DNA of 64,000 nucleotides from Pontibacillus yanchengensis Y32 (GCF_000770635.1 NZ_AVBF01000016.1:1-64000); one strand, 5' to 3'. Counted from the first letter of the stretch, positions 17,474 through 27,186 are shown. Made by a program: numbers and translations. The notes: a model not told the origin generated them from the letters alone.

Positions 17474-19320
17474 TCGTCATCCCTCCGCTGTTCATTCATG
17501 AGCGGTAATGTGAAGAGAATGGTCGTACCTTCTCCTTCTTTACTTTCTGCCCAAATATTCCCTTCATGTGCTTCAATCATTTCCCTGGAAATCGCTAAAC
17601 CTAGCCCTGTACCACCCAGTTTTCTGGATCGGGCCTTATCGACTCGATAAAAACGTTCAAAGATTTTTTCGGTATTTTCTTTCGGAATACCCATACCTTC
17701 ATCGGCAATTTTGATGTAAAGCTTCTGTTGAGTCGGTTTAACCTCAGCCGTGAACGTAATGGTACCACCTTCTGGTGAATATTTAATGGCGTTTGAGATG
17801 ATATTATCCATTACTTGGGTCATCTTATCTTTATCTGCCCATACCCATACATCTTTGTCTGGTAAGTTTCTAACAAACTGGATATGGTCTTCTTTATTGA
17901 ATTCAAATCGATCAATAATATGTTTGAAAAACTTATTAAAGTCCACTCTTTCCTTGTTCAACTGGTAATCTTTGTTATCCATTTTTGATAACTGTAATAA
18001 ATCATTTACTAGTCGAATCATTCTTTCTGTTTCATTTTGTGTCACGTCTAAGAAACGTGGGGCAATTTCTTTATCTTCCCACGCACCATCTGTTAATGCT
18101 TCTAAATAACTCCTCATTGTCGTTAAAGGAGTTCTTAATTCATGTGATACGTTCGCAACAAATTCGCGTCGTTCACGTTCCAGTTTTTCCTGTTCGGTTA
18201 CGTCACTCAACACGGTTATAAAACCATTCATTTCTTCTGTTTCATATTGAACCATTGAAAAGCTTGCTTTTAGAAGCAATTGTTGATCGCCTTCACTAAA
18301 GTCAATGATTATCGAGCCCGTATCCTGTATTTCAGAAATATCTTCCAAACGATCATGTATGTGTAATACATCTAATAAGGATTGACCTTGTACTTTTTCA
18401 AAACTCTTTCCTATCAGGCGTGAAGCTGGCTCATTCATAAGGATAATCGTGCCCCGATGGTCAGTAGCAATTACACCTTCTGTCATATTAGCGAGAACGG
18501 AGCTTAACTTACGCCGCTCCCCTTCTGTTGTGGCTTGAGAAAGCTTCAGTTTATCATTAAGTTCATTAAAGGACATGGCTAATTGCCCAATCTCATCCCG
18601 ACCATAGACATTTACTTTTTGAGAGAAGTCACCGGTACCCATTATTTTAGCTTGCTTTCGCATTTCCGTAATTGGCTTGGTTATCGTTCTCGCAATCACA
18701 ATACCTAGTAATGCCGAAATAGAGATACCTAGAAACGTGCCATTCGCAAAGATTTGGTTGATATCCTGAAGTTGCTCGTACACTCCCTCTAAGGTAGCCT
18801 CAAGATAGATGACTCCAACTATATTATCTTTTTGCTCTGTGTTGTTTTGTTGGAAGATCGGAAACGTCATTACAAGCGTACGATCTCCTGTTTCTGTATT
18901 AAACACCACATTATCGTCCGCACGACCAATCAACAGTGTTCGATTCACACGTGACTGTGTTGAACGTTTTCCTACTATGCTCTGGTCAAAAGGATTATTT
19001 GTACCAATTACTCGACTTTTATTATTAATGACTTGTAATTCTGTAATTTCCTCAGGAAAATTTAATTCTGATAGAATCGATTGAATATCTTCTTGCAGTG
19101 TAGGTCCATCTTCCTTACGCTCTTTTGCAAAAGCTTGCTCCAGTTGATAGTTTAAATACTGAGTGTTCTTTACAATCGATTCTCTGAAATTACTAAACAG
19201 CTGTTCTTCAAGCTGCTGAGAAAAATATGCTCCTATGACCTGTATGGGAAACAGGAGCAATAAGATTATGGTTATAATAAGTTTTAAGCGTATGGATTGA
19301 AAAAACCCAACCTTCTTCAT
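17470..19320 (-). CDS. walK: WalK (YycG) sensor histidine kinase
   Basis: A 616-residue kinase of the essential cell-wall two-component system. Two membrane helices (about 11-31 and 185-210) enclose an extracellular PAS-like domain, followed by HAMP (about 212-265), a cytoplasmic PAS domain (about 270-375), the HisKA domain with His393 in VSHELRTPL, and the ATPase domain with NAIKYSPEGG, ADEGMGI and GGTGLGLAI boxes. It senses wall-synthesis state and phosphorylates WalR. Five bases separate it from walR. Length and domain order are normal. Confidence 0.98.
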   Translation of the reverse strand: MKKVGFFQSIRLKLIITIILLLLFPIQVIGAYFSQQLEEQLFSNFRESIVKNTQYLNYQLEQAFAKERKEDGPTLQEDIQSILSELNFPEEITELQVINNKSRVIGTNNPFDQSIVGKRSTQSRVNRTLLIGRADDNVVFNTETGDRTLVMTFPIFQQNNTEQKDNIVGVIYLEATLEGVYEQLQDINQIFANGTFLGISISALLGIVIARTITKPITEMRKQAKIMGTGDFSQKVNVYGRDEIGQLAMSFNELNDKLKLSQATTEGERRKLSSVLANMTEGVIATDHRGTIILMNEPASRLIGKSFEKVQGQSLLDVLHIHDRLEDISEIQDTGSIIIDFSEGDQQLLLKASFSMVQYETEEMNGFITVLSDVTEQEKLERERREFVANVSHELRTPLTTMRSYLEALTDGAWEDKEIAPRFLDVTQNETERMIRLVNDLLQLSKMDNKDYQLNKERVDFNKFFKHIIDRFEFNKEDHIQFVRNLPDKDVWVWADKDKMTQVMDNIISNAIKYSPEGGTITFTAEVKPTQQKLYIKIADEGMGIPKENTEKIFERFYRVDKARSRKLGGTGLGLAISREMIEAHEGNIWAESKEGEGTTILFTLPLMNEQRRDDE

Positions 19321-19325
19321 AAAAA

Positions 19326-20030
19326 TTACTCCTGTTCAGGATTCCTTAAATAATAGCCGACCCCTCGTCTTGTAACAATCCACATCGGCGTACTTGGGCT
19401 CTCCTCAATTTTTTCTCGAAGTCTTCGAACTGTAACGTCAACCGTACGTACATCGCCGTAGTAATCATATCCCCATACGGTTTCTAAAAGATGCTCCCTG
19501 GTCATAACTTGTCCTATACTTCTTGCTAAATAATGAAGCAATTCAAACTCACGGTGTGTTAGTTCAATTTGCTCGCCATCTCTCGTTACGGTGTACGCAT
19601 CAGGATGGATGACAAGTTTTCCTATTCTAATATCGTTGCTCGCTTTTGATTGGTCTTCAGGCTCATTTTGATGCCTTCTTAAATTAGCTTTAACACGTGC
19701 AATAAGCTCACGGTTATTAAATGGCTTGGTCACATAATCATCTGCACCAAGTTCTAAACCGAGCACCTTATCTATTTCTGAATCCTTAGCGGTCAACATG
19801 ATAATCGGCATATTGTGGTTCTTACGGATTTCACGGCATACTTCCATGCCATCTTTATTCGGAAGCATTATGTCAAGAAGAATAAGGTCTGGCTGCTCTT
19901 GATAGGCAAGCTCAATTGCTTCATCCCCATCATACGCACAAACCACTTGATATCCTTCTTTTTCCAAATTAAATTTTAATATATCTGCTATAGGTTTTTC
20001 ATCATCTACGACTAAAATTTTAAAATTCAT
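19326..20030 (-). CDS. walR: WalR (YycF) response regulator
   Basis: A 234-residue OmpR/PhoB-type regulator, usually essential, controlling autolysins and wall remodelling. The receiver domain has the acidic pocket DD at 9-10, the phosphoacceptor Asp53 (LLDIMLP), a conserved Thr in MLTAKD and the Lys in YVTKPF. The winged-helix DNA-binding domain contains [13 protein letters not shown] and [16 protein letters not shown] chose the ATG at 20030, which starts at the family N-terminus and has GAGAGGGA upstream; an upstream in-frame start adds eleven residues not seen in relatives. Confidence 0.98.
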   Translation of the reverse strand: MNFKILVVDDEKPIADILKFNLEKEGYQVVCAYDGDEAIELAYQEQPDLILLDIMLPNKDGMEVCREIRKNHNMPIIMLTAKDSEIDKVLGLELGADDYVTKPFNNRELIARVKANLRRHQNEPEDQSKASNDIRIGKLVIHPDAYTVTRDGEQIELTHREFELLHYLARSIGQVMTREHLLETVWGYDYYGDVRTVDVTVRRLREKIEESPSTPMWIVTRRGVGYYLRNPEQE

Positions 20031-20094
20031 CAAGATCCCTCTCTCTATTAAGGACTTTTTCATTGTAATGCGGAAACCATACTACTAATACTTT

Positions 20095-20123
20095 ATTCTA
20101 ACGTATTTTACGAAAAATGTCTT
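20095..20123 (-). promoter_or_regulatory. Candidate sigma-A promoter of the wal operon
   Basis: Minus strand: AAGACA, 17-bp spacer, TAGAAT, about 65 bp upstream of walR. One mismatch in each hexamer. Confidence 0.5.
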
Positions 20124-20266
20124 TTTCTTACCTATGCGTTTACTCACTCTATTCTACTATAGCTGTAATTAATAGAAAAATACGACTAACAACCTAGGAA
20201 GAATAAAAGAGAAAGGGCCCGAAATTTTCTCCACTTTCTGAAGAAAGTATCCCTCATCAATAATGT

Positions 20267-20296
20267 AAAAAAGCCTCTAGCAACTGCTAGAGGCTT
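20267..20296 (-). terminator. Terminator of the M23 peptidase gene
   Basis: AAGCCTCTAGC with perfect complement, 4-nt loop and T6 on the minus strand, overlapping the end of the gene region. Confidence 0.85.
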
Positions 20297-20300
20297 ACTT

Positions 20301-21764
20301 TTATTTATTCACATATGTTAGTGGGTTTTGTAATTCCCCATTTTTGTACAATTCAAAATGCAAGTGAGTTCCTGTTGAATGCCCTGTTGAACCCATCACT
20401 CCGATAGCCTGGCCTTTCCGAACTGTTTGACCAACGCTTACTTTGATAGAAGACATATGAGCATAAATAGTTTTGTAGCCGTTATTGTGGTTGATGACAA
20501 CTTTATTGCCATATCCGCCATGCCTACCAGCTTCTACTACTTTACCATTATCTGATGCTTTAATAGTACGATCACTTACCCCTGCAATATCAATGCCTTT
20601 GTGATAAGATCCCCATCTCGGTCCTTGTTTGCTAGTAAGAACTCCACCAACCGTTGGCCATGCAAAGTTACCTGTACCACGAGAGGGAATAACTTTCGTA
20701 CCTTTAATAATGATTTTCTTTTGAGCCTCTTTTGAAACCGTCTCACTTAGTACTTCTTCGCGAATAACTTTACCATTTTTCTTGGTAATCTTATATTCCG
20801 TTTCTTTCGTTCCATCAGAACCTTCTTGCTTTACTTTTTGCTCACCTTTATACATATCATCTGATTCTTTAACTTCTGTTTTATATTCAATTGTGCTTTC
20901 TTCTTTCTTTTCTTCAACAACTATCACATCAAGATAAGATTGATAATCCGTGACGTTTATTTCTTGTCCTACACTTACGACATCATTTTCACTTAAATTA
21001 TCGTTTAAATCTAAAATATCTTGGGTAGATAAATTGTAGTCATTCGCTATTTCACCAAGCACTTCACCTTTTTTCACAGTGTGAATTTTATCTTGTTTTG
21101 TTCCTTTTTGGAGCAAATTAACAAGTTCATCTGTGGTTAAGACCTTTGTTGGTTTAACTTTCTGGCTAGAATATGAAACCTTCTCCGAAAGTTTTACGTC
21201 TACTATAGTAGAATCCCCATTCTTCAAATCTTTTTCTTTTAGATATGTAGGGTCTTCTAGCTTGGTTAGAACGCTTTCAGGTACATATTTCGTTTTTAAT
21301 TTCTTGATAGCTTTCTCAGCTTCTTGTTGATTTTCCGTGTACCCAACTACTTTGCCATCAACTTCTAGTTTAGTGGCATCTACCATAATGGATAGCTCTT
21401 CTTCTAATGAATTTATAACACTATCGTTGTCAAAAGAAGGCCGGAACATTTTTTCAGGTACATAGGAAACATCTTCCCCAACTGTTAGGGCAACATCTTC
21501 ATGCTTCCCTTCAGCTGTTTGTACTCGTTCTTTTATATATGATTCAACTAGCTTTTGATCATCGACAGTGCCGACATGGTTTCCATCGACATACACATGA
21601 TACACAGTAGGAATTTGGCTTTCAAAGTTTTGGGCGTAAACTGAGCCCATTGTAATTCCCATTCCCAATACAGTCGTCAATACTACCTTTTTCCAAAGGG
21701 AGCTTTGAGTGGGCTTTCTGGTATCAGCTGATGTGTCTGGACTTTTCTGTTTCTTCATCCACAT
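20301..21764 (-). CDS. Secreted M23 endopeptidase with LysM and G5 domains
   Basis: A 487-residue cell-wall hydrolase. A basic N-terminus is followed by a hydrophobic signal segment (about 20-40). A LysM peptidoglycan-binding domain is seen in HTVKKGEVLGEIANDYNLS, then a G5-type domain (about 290-350), then the LytM/M23 domain with HKGIDIAG, the first zinc ligands, and GTHLHFEL, carrying the HxH ligands. It should cleave peptide cross-bridges of peptidoglycan. The start at 21764 sits 9 nt after AGGAGG. It lies just upstream of walR in the same direction but with a terminator between. A TGTAAT-N5-TGTATT box upstream hints at WalR control. Confidence 0.9.
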   Translation of the reverse strand: MWMKKQKSPDTSADTRKPTQSSLWKKVVLTTVLGMGITMGSVYAQNFESQIPTVYHVYVDGNHVGTVDDQKLVESYIKERVQTAEGKHEDVALTVGEDVSYVPEKMFRPSFDNDSVINSLEEELSIMVDATKLEVDGKVVGYTENQQEAEKAIKKLKTKYVPESVLTKLEDPTYLKEKDLKNGDSTIVDVKLSEKVSYSSQKVKPTKVLTTDELVNLLQKGTKQDKIHTVKKGEVLGEIANDYNLSTQDILDLNDNLSENDVVSVGQEINVTDYQSYLDVIVVEEKKEESTIEYKTEVKESDDMYKGEQKVKQEGSDGTKETEYKITKKNGKVIREEVLSETVSKEAQKKIIIKGTKVIPSRGTGNFAWPTVGGVLTSKQGPRWGSYHKGIDIAGVSDRTIKASDNGKVVEAGRHGGYGNKVVINHNNGYKTIYAHMSSIKVSVGQTVRKGQAIGVMGSTGHSTGTHLHFELYKNGELQNPLTYVNK

Positions 21765-21901
21765 CCTCAATATCCTCCTACCATTTTTACCCTTATAACG
21801 TTTATTTTTTTCTCTCTCTATATAAAACGATTTTGGTAATTTATTGTCACTTAGATAATCTATCATACTCTTGTTATTAAAATAAATAGGTTTAGATACG
21901 A

Positions 21902-21918
21902 TGTAATACACTTGTATT
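21902..21918 (+). promoter_or_regulatory. Possible WalR-binding box
   Basis: TGTAAT, five bases, TGTATT: one mismatch to the WalR consensus TGTWAH-N5-TGTWAH, about 140 bp upstream of the M23 peptidase start. Confidence 0.4.
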
Positions 21919-22204
21919 ATTGTTTCCAATAAAGAACCAATAAGGGGTTGTATAATTCATCTTTTAGTGTAATTTTTCATTTTTTGCGAGCGATACATTA
22001 CAGATTATAGGCGAAATTATTACATTTTTATTACGTTAATAATTTCCCATTAGGTGCCAATATACCTAGTATTTTCCTACCTTTTTGACACTAATTTCCT
22101 ACAAAACTCACTGATTTTCATGGATATTTGCAATTACATTGTAAAAAGTTACTTTTGTTTTGAGTTTTTGCAAATAACTAAACATCCTAGAGTATCAGGT
22201 TTTT

Positions 22205-22678
22205 ATTTAAGGCTGTTAATGTTTAGTGTTGATTTTGGAATTAACTAGTAATAGTAGTCTTATTCAAGATAAGAAGTATAATCTGGAAGACTTGGATTCG
22301 AGATATTATTGGTTAGGGCGTGGGTCCGATGCTTAGTGAGGGTTAGGGATGGGTGGGAAACAGCTCGCGTCCTGCGGGCGGCCCTACACGACGTAGGGTC
22401 GTTCGACGTTGTCACACGATGTGACGGTCTTAGTCGAACCTCCCCTTCTCAAGCTACCTTCGAGAAAAGCACCCTCAGGGGATCTCGCCTACCTCTTTCT
22501 CCCGCGGGAGTCTCCCCGTTTCCCACCCATCCCTGCTAAAATGTTGCGATCGGACTCGTCTCTACGTAGGAACTTTTTTTGACGGACATATAATCTCTTA
22601 TTTACTGTAAAAAACCTATTTTGTAGAGGCTTGCGGACATATGGTATCTTATTTGTGAAAAAACACACTACATTAAGG
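22205..22678 (-). repeat. Family 1 repeat, copy B (with module)
   Basis: Inverted relative to copy A. It carries the end motif GAAGACTTGGATTCGAGATA at 22286-22305, GGGTCCGAT, a GC-rich core with the structured module at 22382-22448, then GGACATATAATCTC and GCGGACATATGG, and ends with AACACACTACATTAA, exactly the reverse complement of the start of copy A. Similarity extends leftwards past the end motif to about 22205. No transposase frame; open frames inside it are fragments without support. The rest of the 21765-22205 gap is AT-rich and holds only the possible WalR box and promoter region. Confidence 0.85.
22382..22448. repeat. Structured hairpin module, copy 1
   Basis: Stem 1 CCCTAC-ACGAC-GTAGGG (22382-22398). 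Then an outer stem GTTCGAC (22401-22407) with GTCGAAC (22433-22439) enclosing an inner stem GTCAC-ACGAT-GTGAC (22411-22425), followed by a CTCCCCTT tail. See copies at 44773 and 59272. Confidence 0.7.
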
Positions 22679-22679
22679 T

Positions 22680-23146
22680 GATTTAGGCCAAATAGCGAAC
22701 TGAATGTCCGTTACGAATGCAAAATAGCCTGCAAATCGAAGAATAAGAGACTATATGTCCGCGAGCATAGCATAACTATGTGTGTCCTAAACCATTCATC
22801 GCTTCGGGGATACTACAATTCAGAAAACTTCCTACTCTAATCAGGCCATGTTTCCGTTCATCTCAATAAAAGCAAAGGTGGCCGTGGAACGACGAGACTC
22901 CCGCCGGAGAAAGAGGTAGGCAAGACCCCGGAAAGCCCCGACCTTGGGCTTGAGGAGGCTTGCCAGCTCGCCGGCAGGACGCGAGTTGTTCCACGGCCAC
23001 CTTTATTCCATTTAAAGAAACGGAAACATCTCTCATCCCCATAATATCTCGAATCCAAGTCTTCAACATAATGGTGCTTACATGGAAAAACATAAAACTA
23101 TTTCATATTATATCAACAACAAACTTTGACAGAGGCTTATGTAAAG
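22680..23146 (+). repeat. Family 1 repeat, copy C (module-less core)
   Basis: Abuts copy B in opposite orientation. ATATGTCCGC at 22753-22762; two nested inverted repeats, ATGTTTCCGTT / AACGGAAACAT (22848-22858, 23019-23029) and AAAGGTGGCCGTGGAAC with its perfect complement (22874-22890, 22988-23004), enclose a GC-rich core. The end motif TATCTCGAATCCAAGTCTTC is at 23045-23064, followed by the CAAACTTTGACAGAGGC tail. The core lacks the hairpin module; at its place it reads AGCTGG (on the complementary strand). Confidence 0.85.
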
Positions 23147-23159
23147 TAATCCTACACAA

Positions 23160-23197
23160 TAAAAAATAGGAATCACCTATGAAGGTGACTCCTATTT
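23160..23197 (-). terminator. Terminator of the tRNA operon
   Basis: AATAGGAATCACCT pairs with AGGTGACTCCTATT; T6 follows on the minus strand. Confidence 0.85.
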
Positions 23198-23201
23198 AGG
23201 A

Positions 23202-23274
<73 letters not shown>

Positions 23275-23349
23275 GTTTATAATAGTAATGCCGCTTCCTA
23301 TTACTGAGAGTAAGAAGCTTTTTCAGGATGTTCGTTCTTGCTAATAAAA

Positions 23350-23426
23350 TGGCGGTCCGGACGGGACTCGAACCCGCGACCTCCTGCGTGACAGGCAGGC
23401 ATTCTAACCAACTGAACTACCGGACC
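23350..23426 (-). tRNA. tRNA-Asp(GTC)
   Basis: A 77-nt cloverleaf including an encoded CCA: acceptor GGTCCGG/CCGGACC, anticodon loop CTGTCAC (anticodon GTC), T-loop TTCGAGT. It is the only one of the three with CCA in the DNA. Confidence 0.97.
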
Positions 23427-23448
23427 TTTATTTATGTATGAGAACAAG

Positions 23449-23520
23449 TGACCCGTACGGGATTCGAACCCGTGTTACTGCCGTGAAAGGGCAGTGTCTT
23501 AACCACTTGACCAACGGGCC
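23449..23520 (-). tRNA. tRNA-Glu(TTC)
   Basis: A 72-nt cloverleaf: acceptor GGCCCGT/ACGGGTC, anticodon stem CTGCC/GGCAG with loop CTTTCAC (anticodon TTC). First gene of the Glu-Asp-Phe cluster; CCA not encoded. Confidence 0.97.
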
Positions 23521-23638
23521 AAAATAAGAAATGCTTTACTAAGTGACAGCAATAATAATATTAGCATGTTGTTGTTCTTTTTACAATAGTTTTTTTGGAA
23601 AAACAAATATTCTTTTATTAAATAGTTTCATAGTAACG

Positions 23639-23681
23639 TAAAAGACTACCATGTAAAACGTACATAGTAGTCTTTTTTTTG
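23639..23681 (-). terminator. Terminator of purA
   Basis: AAAGACTACTATGTAC pairs with GTACATGGTAGTCTTT-like arms around a 4-5-nt loop directly after the purA stop. The T8 run on the plus strand is stronger than the T4 on the minus strand. Confidence 0.65.
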
Positions 23682-23684
23682 TCG

Positions 23685-24983
23685 TTATACTGATTTTGTT
23701 TGGTAAATATCAATCATTACATTTGTTTGGGATCGGTCAGGTCCTACAGAAAATACTGCAAGTGGAATTCCTGTTAATTCTGAAGCTCGCTTCACGTAAT
23801 GTTGAGCATTTTCCGGTAAATCCTCGAAGTTACGGACATCTGTAATATCTTCTGTCCATCCAGGCATTTCTTCATAAACGGGTTCACATTTTGCCAACTC
23901 ATTCAAGTTTGCAGGAAACTCTTCTAGAAGTTCACCATTATACATATAAGCCGTACAAATCTTTAATGTTTCAATTCCTGTTAGCACATCGATTGAGTTT
24001 AACGATAGGGCAGTGATACCACTAACACGACGTGCATGGCGAACGACTACCGTGTCAAACCAACCCACTCTACGTGGACGGCCTGTAGTTGTACCATATT
24101 CACGGCCAACTTCACGTATCTGATTCCCAACCTCACCATGTAGCTCAGTAGGGAATGGGCCATCACCAACACGTGTCGTGTACGCTTTTGATACACCCAT
24201 GACATGGTGAATTTTCGTTGGTCCTACACCTGCACCCACTGTTACTCCACCTGCAGTTGGATTTGAAGATGTAACGAAAGGATATGTTCCTTGATCAATA
24301 TCAAGCATTACTCCCTGAGCTCCCTCAAATAAAACAGGCTCATCAGCATCAATAGCATCATTTAATACCTTCGATGCGTCGCAAACATATTTGGCAAGTT
24401 GTTGACCATAACTATAGTATTCTTCAAAAATTTCCTCAGCAGACATCACTTCATCGTTATAAATATGTTTAAAGTAAAGGTTTTTCTCTGCTACATTTTG
24501 TTGTAATCTCTCACGGAATGTGTCAGCATCCAGTAAATCAGCAATACGAATGCCAACGCGAGCTGCCTTATCCATATAGGCAGGACCAATACCTTTTTTC
24601 GTTGTTCCAATCTTTTGATCACCTTTTTGCGCCTCTTGTAGTTCATCTAGTTTTATGTGATAAGGTAAGATGACTTGAGCACGGTTGCTTATGCGCAAAT
24701 TATCAGTTGATATATTACGATCATGTAAGTAAGTAAGTTCTTTTAACAATGCTTTTGGATTGATAACCATCCCATTTCCCATGACACATTGCTTATCATC
24801 ATAAAAAATCCCAGAAGGAATTAAATGTAGTTTATACGTTTCGCCTTCGAATTGAATGGTATGACCGGCATTGTCTCCACCCTGGTAACGAGCCACGACA
24901 TTAGCCTGTTGTGATAAAAAATCTGTAATCTTTCCTTTTCCTTCATCTCCCCATTGCGTTCCAACCACAACTACTGAAGACAT
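23685..24983 (-). CDS. purA: Adenylosuccinate synthetase
   Basis: A 432-residue enzyme that joins IMP and aspartate with GTP to make adenylosuccinate, the first committed step to AMP. The N-terminal WGDEGKGK loop binds GTP, with catalytic Asp and His in [25 protein letters not shown] and the Arg-rich [13 protein letters not shown] are family signatures. The ATG at 24983 has GGAGG 8 nt upstream, while the GTG at 24992 overlaps that site. In the same direction as the replicative helicase upstream, as in B. subtilis, but a family 2 repeat has entered the gap. Confidence 0.98.
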   Translation of the reverse strand: MSSVVVVGTQWGDEGKGKITDFLSQQANVVARYQGGDNAGHTIQFEGETYKLHLIPSGIFYDDKQCVMGNGMVINPKALLKELTYLHDRNISTDNLRISNRAQVILPYHIKLDELQEAQKGDQKIGTTKKGIGPAYMDKAARVGIRIADLLDADTFRERLQQNVAEKNLYFKHIYNDEVMSAEEIFEEYYSYGQQLAKYVCDASKVLNDAIDADEPVLFEGAQGVMLDIDQGTYPFVTSSNPTAGGVTVGAGVGPTKIHHVMGVSKAYTTRVGDGPFPTELHGEVGNQIREVGREYGTTTGRPRRVGWFDTVVVRHARRVSGITALSLNSIDVLTGIETLKICTAYMYNGELLEEFPANLNELAKCEPVYEEMPGWTEDITDVRNFEDLPENAQHYVKRASELTGIPLAVFSVGPDRSQTNVMIDIYQTKSV

Positions 24984-25129
24984 ATATGGCACCTCCGCCT
25001 TTGAAACATTAGCATTTTGTTGACAACATTTGTAGCTTATCAGGATAAGTAAAAAAAGTCAATGCAGAACACGAACATTAAGTCTATGAACTTATTTATT
25101 GTTCGATAATACGGTTTTTAACTCCTTAA

Positions 25130-25284
25130 GAAAAGCGCAAGCGCCTTGGTCACCCCCGACAGGCTTAAGACAAGCCTCGAAGTGGCGCTTTTTTGCCACA
25201 GCGAGGCTTGTCTTAAGACCCCGAGGGGGTAGGCGCTGGAGCTAGACATGTATGCGCCAGAAACTTATGCTTTCTTTACTTTTA
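25130..25284 (+). repeat. Family 2 repeat, copy 1, with long internal hairpin
   Basis: Begins GAAAAGCGCAAGCGCC and ends GCGCCAGAAACTTATGC. Inside, CTTAAGACAAGCCTCG (25164-25179) has a perfect 16-bp inverse at 25202-25217, extended outwards by CCCCC/GGGGG and GGCGC-type pairs, so nearly the whole element can fold into one long hairpin. It sits between the helicase gene and purA and accounts for most of that 356-bp gap; no gene is in it. Confidence 0.8.
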
Positions 25285-25318
25285 AAAAAGACCTGCTATA
25301 TCCTGTATAACAAGTCTT
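25284..25318 (-). terminator. Terminator of the replicative helicase gene
   Basis: AAGACTTGTTATA pairs with TATAGCAGGTCTT (two G-T pairs) around a 5-nt loop, then T6 on the minus strand. It abuts the family 2 repeat. Confidence 0.75.
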
Positions 25319-25339
25319 GAAGATACTATATTGATGTTG

Positions 25340-26701
25340 CTAAGCTGGTGGGATATCACTTTCATCATATCGATGATCCAAGTCTACGAATTTGTTGTAC
25401 TCTTTTACAAAGGCAAGCTCAACCGTTCCGACTGGACCGTTACGTTGTTTTGCTAGAATAATTTCGATAATATTTTGTCGTTCTGAGTCTTGCTCGTAAT
25501 AGTCATCACGATACAGGAAACCTACAATATCGGCGTCCTGCTCAATACTTCCCGATTCACGTATATCTGACATCATCGGACGCTTATCCTGACGACTTTC
25601 AACACCACGAGATAGCTGAGAAAGAGCGATGAGTGGAACATTTAATTCACGGGCTAACCCTTTTAACGCCCTAGAAATTTCAGAAACTTCTTGTTGTCTG
25701 TTTTCTTTAGAATTTCCATCACCTTGAATTAGCTGCAAGTAATCAATCAAGATCATACCAAGACCATGCTCTTGCTTCAGTCTACGACATTTGGAACGAA
25801 TTTCATTCACTCTAATTCCTGGAGTATCATCTATGAATATACCTGCATTGGACAAGCTTCCCATTGCCATGGTCAGCTTTCCCCAGTCCTCGGTTTCTAA
25901 ATGACCTGTACGAAGACTTTGGGCATTTATATTACCTTCCGCACATAGCATACGCATTACTAGTTGCTCTGCACCCATCTCTAGAGAGAAGATGGCTACG
26001 TTCTCTCCAGTATGTGTAGCTACATTTTGAGCAATATTCAAAGCAAAAGCCGTTTTCCCCACAGAAGGACGTGCTGCGATGATAATAAGATCATTTTTTT
26101 GGAATCCTGATGTCATTCCATCTAGGTCCCTAAATCCTGTTGGAACACCTGTCACCTCTTCGTCATGATGGTGCAGTTGTTCAATGTTATCATACACCTC
26201 GATCAGAACGTCTTTAATGTTTTTAAAACGACCGGAATCCTTGCGTTGTGCGACCTCTAAAATGGATTTCTCAGCGTCATTTAGGACTGATTCTACTTCT
26301 CCCTCATCAGAGAAACCACTCGCCACAATGCTTGTAGCTGTTTTGATTAAACGTCTGAGTATAGATTTTTCTTCTACAATTTTTGTGTAATATTCAATAT
26401 TAGCTGCAGTAGGCACGGAGTTCGCTAAATCACTTAAATAGGAGACCCCGCCGATCTCGTCCAACGTTTTCATATTAGAAAGTGCCGTTGTAACCGTTAC
26501 AAGATCAATAGGTTCTCCTTTTTCAGATAAACTCACCATAGCTTCGTAGATCCGTTGATGACTTGCGCGATAGAAGTCATCAGGCATTAAGACTTCTGTA
26601 GCTGTAGCGATCGATTGAGGTTCTAAAAAAATAGCACCGAGCACCGCCTGCTCGGCTTCAATATTATGAGGCGGTGTTCGGTCGTTCATAAAGTCAGTCA
26701 A
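25340..26701 (-). CDS. dnaB: Replicative DNA helicase (DnaB family; DnaC of B. subtilis)
   Basis: A 453-residue hexameric helicase that unwinds DNA ahead of the replisome. The N-terminal domain (to about 110) interacts with primase. The RecA-like motor holds Walker A ARPSVGKTA, Walker B MILIDYLQL, and the arginine-finger region IAKQRNGPVG. I chose the TTG at 26701: AAGGAGG lies 8 nt upstream and it yields MTDFMNDR, matching the B. subtilis MTDLLNDR start. The ATG at 26689 is too far from the RBS. It follows rplI by about 40 bp in the same direction, the usual order. Confidence 0.98.
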   Translation of the reverse strand: MTDFMNDRTPPHNIEAEQAVLGAIFLEPQSIATATEVLMPDDFYRASHQRIYEAMVSLSEKGEPIDLVTVTTALSNMKTLDEIGGVSYLSDLANSVPTAANIEYYTKIVEEKSILRRLIKTATSIVASGFSDEGEVESVLNDAEKSILEVAQRKDSGRFKNIKDVLIEVYDNIEQLHHHDEEVTGVPTGFRDLDGMTSGFQKNDLIIIAARPSVGKTAFALNIAQNVATHTGENVAIFSLEMGAEQLVMRMLCAEGNINAQSLRTGHLETEDWGKLTMAMGSLSNAGIFIDDTPGIRVNEIRSKCRRLKQEHGLGMILIDYLQLIQGDGNSKENRQQEVSEISRALKGLARELNVPLIALSQLSRGVESRQDKRPMMSDIRESGSIEQDADIVGFLYRDDYYEQDSERQNIIEIILAKQRNGPVGTVELAFVKEYNKFVDLDHRYDESDIPPA

Positions 26702-26739
26702 GAGCACTTCCTCCTTTTCTTTTTCAGAGGATGGATCTA

Positions 26740-27186
26740 TTATTTTTCTGAAACATGGACTTTAATTGTACCTGTAACATCTTGATGTAATTTAACAGGA
26801 ACATTCGTATAACCAAGCGTACGAATAGGAGAATCCATCTCAATTTTTCGTTTGTCTATTTTGATGCCGTGAGTCTTATTCAGTTCATCGGCAATATGCT
26901 TACTTGTAATGGAACCGAATAGGCTTCCTTTATCTCCTGATTTAGCTTGTAGCTCTACAGTCATATCAGCTAGCGTTTCTTTCAAACGCTTCGCTTCGTC
27001 TACTTCTTCTTGTTCCCGTTCTTCTTCTTTCTTCTTCTTTGCGTCTAATGCTTTTAAGTTACCTTTTGTAGCCTCAACTGCAAGGTTATGCTTCAATAAA
27101 TAGTTGCGGGCATACCCTTCAGAAACATCCTTCACTTCACCTTTTTTACCTTTACCTTTAACGTCTTGATTAAAGATTACCTTCAT
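26740..27186 (-). CDS. rplI: Ribosomal protein bL9
   Basis: A 148-residue large-subunit protein at the base of the L1 stalk. The N-terminal [21 protein letters not shown] segment binds 23S rRNA; a Lys/Glu-rich connecting helix leads to the C-terminal domain. The ATG overlaps the stop codon of gdpP by one base, giving a coupled gdpP-rplI unit ahead of the helicase gene. Confidence 0.98.
   Translation of the reverse strand: MKVIFNQDVKGKGKKGEVKDVSEGYARNYLLKHNLAVEATKGNLKALDAKKKKEEEREQEEVDEAKRLKETLADMTVELQAKSGDKGSLFGSITSKHIADELNKTHGIKIDKRKIEMDSPIRTLGYTNVPVKLHQDVTGTIKVHVSEK

Noticed and set aside
22054-22248. 64-codon open frame upstream of copy B
   Set aside because: AT-rich, no RBS, and its 3' part belongs to the repeat tail.
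22309-22539. Open frames of about 65-75 codons in the repeat islands (also 22858-23093 and 45011-45333)
   Set aside because: They follow the GC-rich repeat cores, differ from copy to copy, and have no ribosome site, so they are not transposase or peptide genes.
22680-22860. Left part of copy C as a separate element
   Set aside because: It shares the ATATGTCCGC motif and position with copy A, so it is better read as part of the family 1 copy.
24984-25129. Purine riboswitch or PurR box upstream of purA
   Set aside because: No xpt-like aptamer core was visible, and I could not identify a PurBox pair with confidence.
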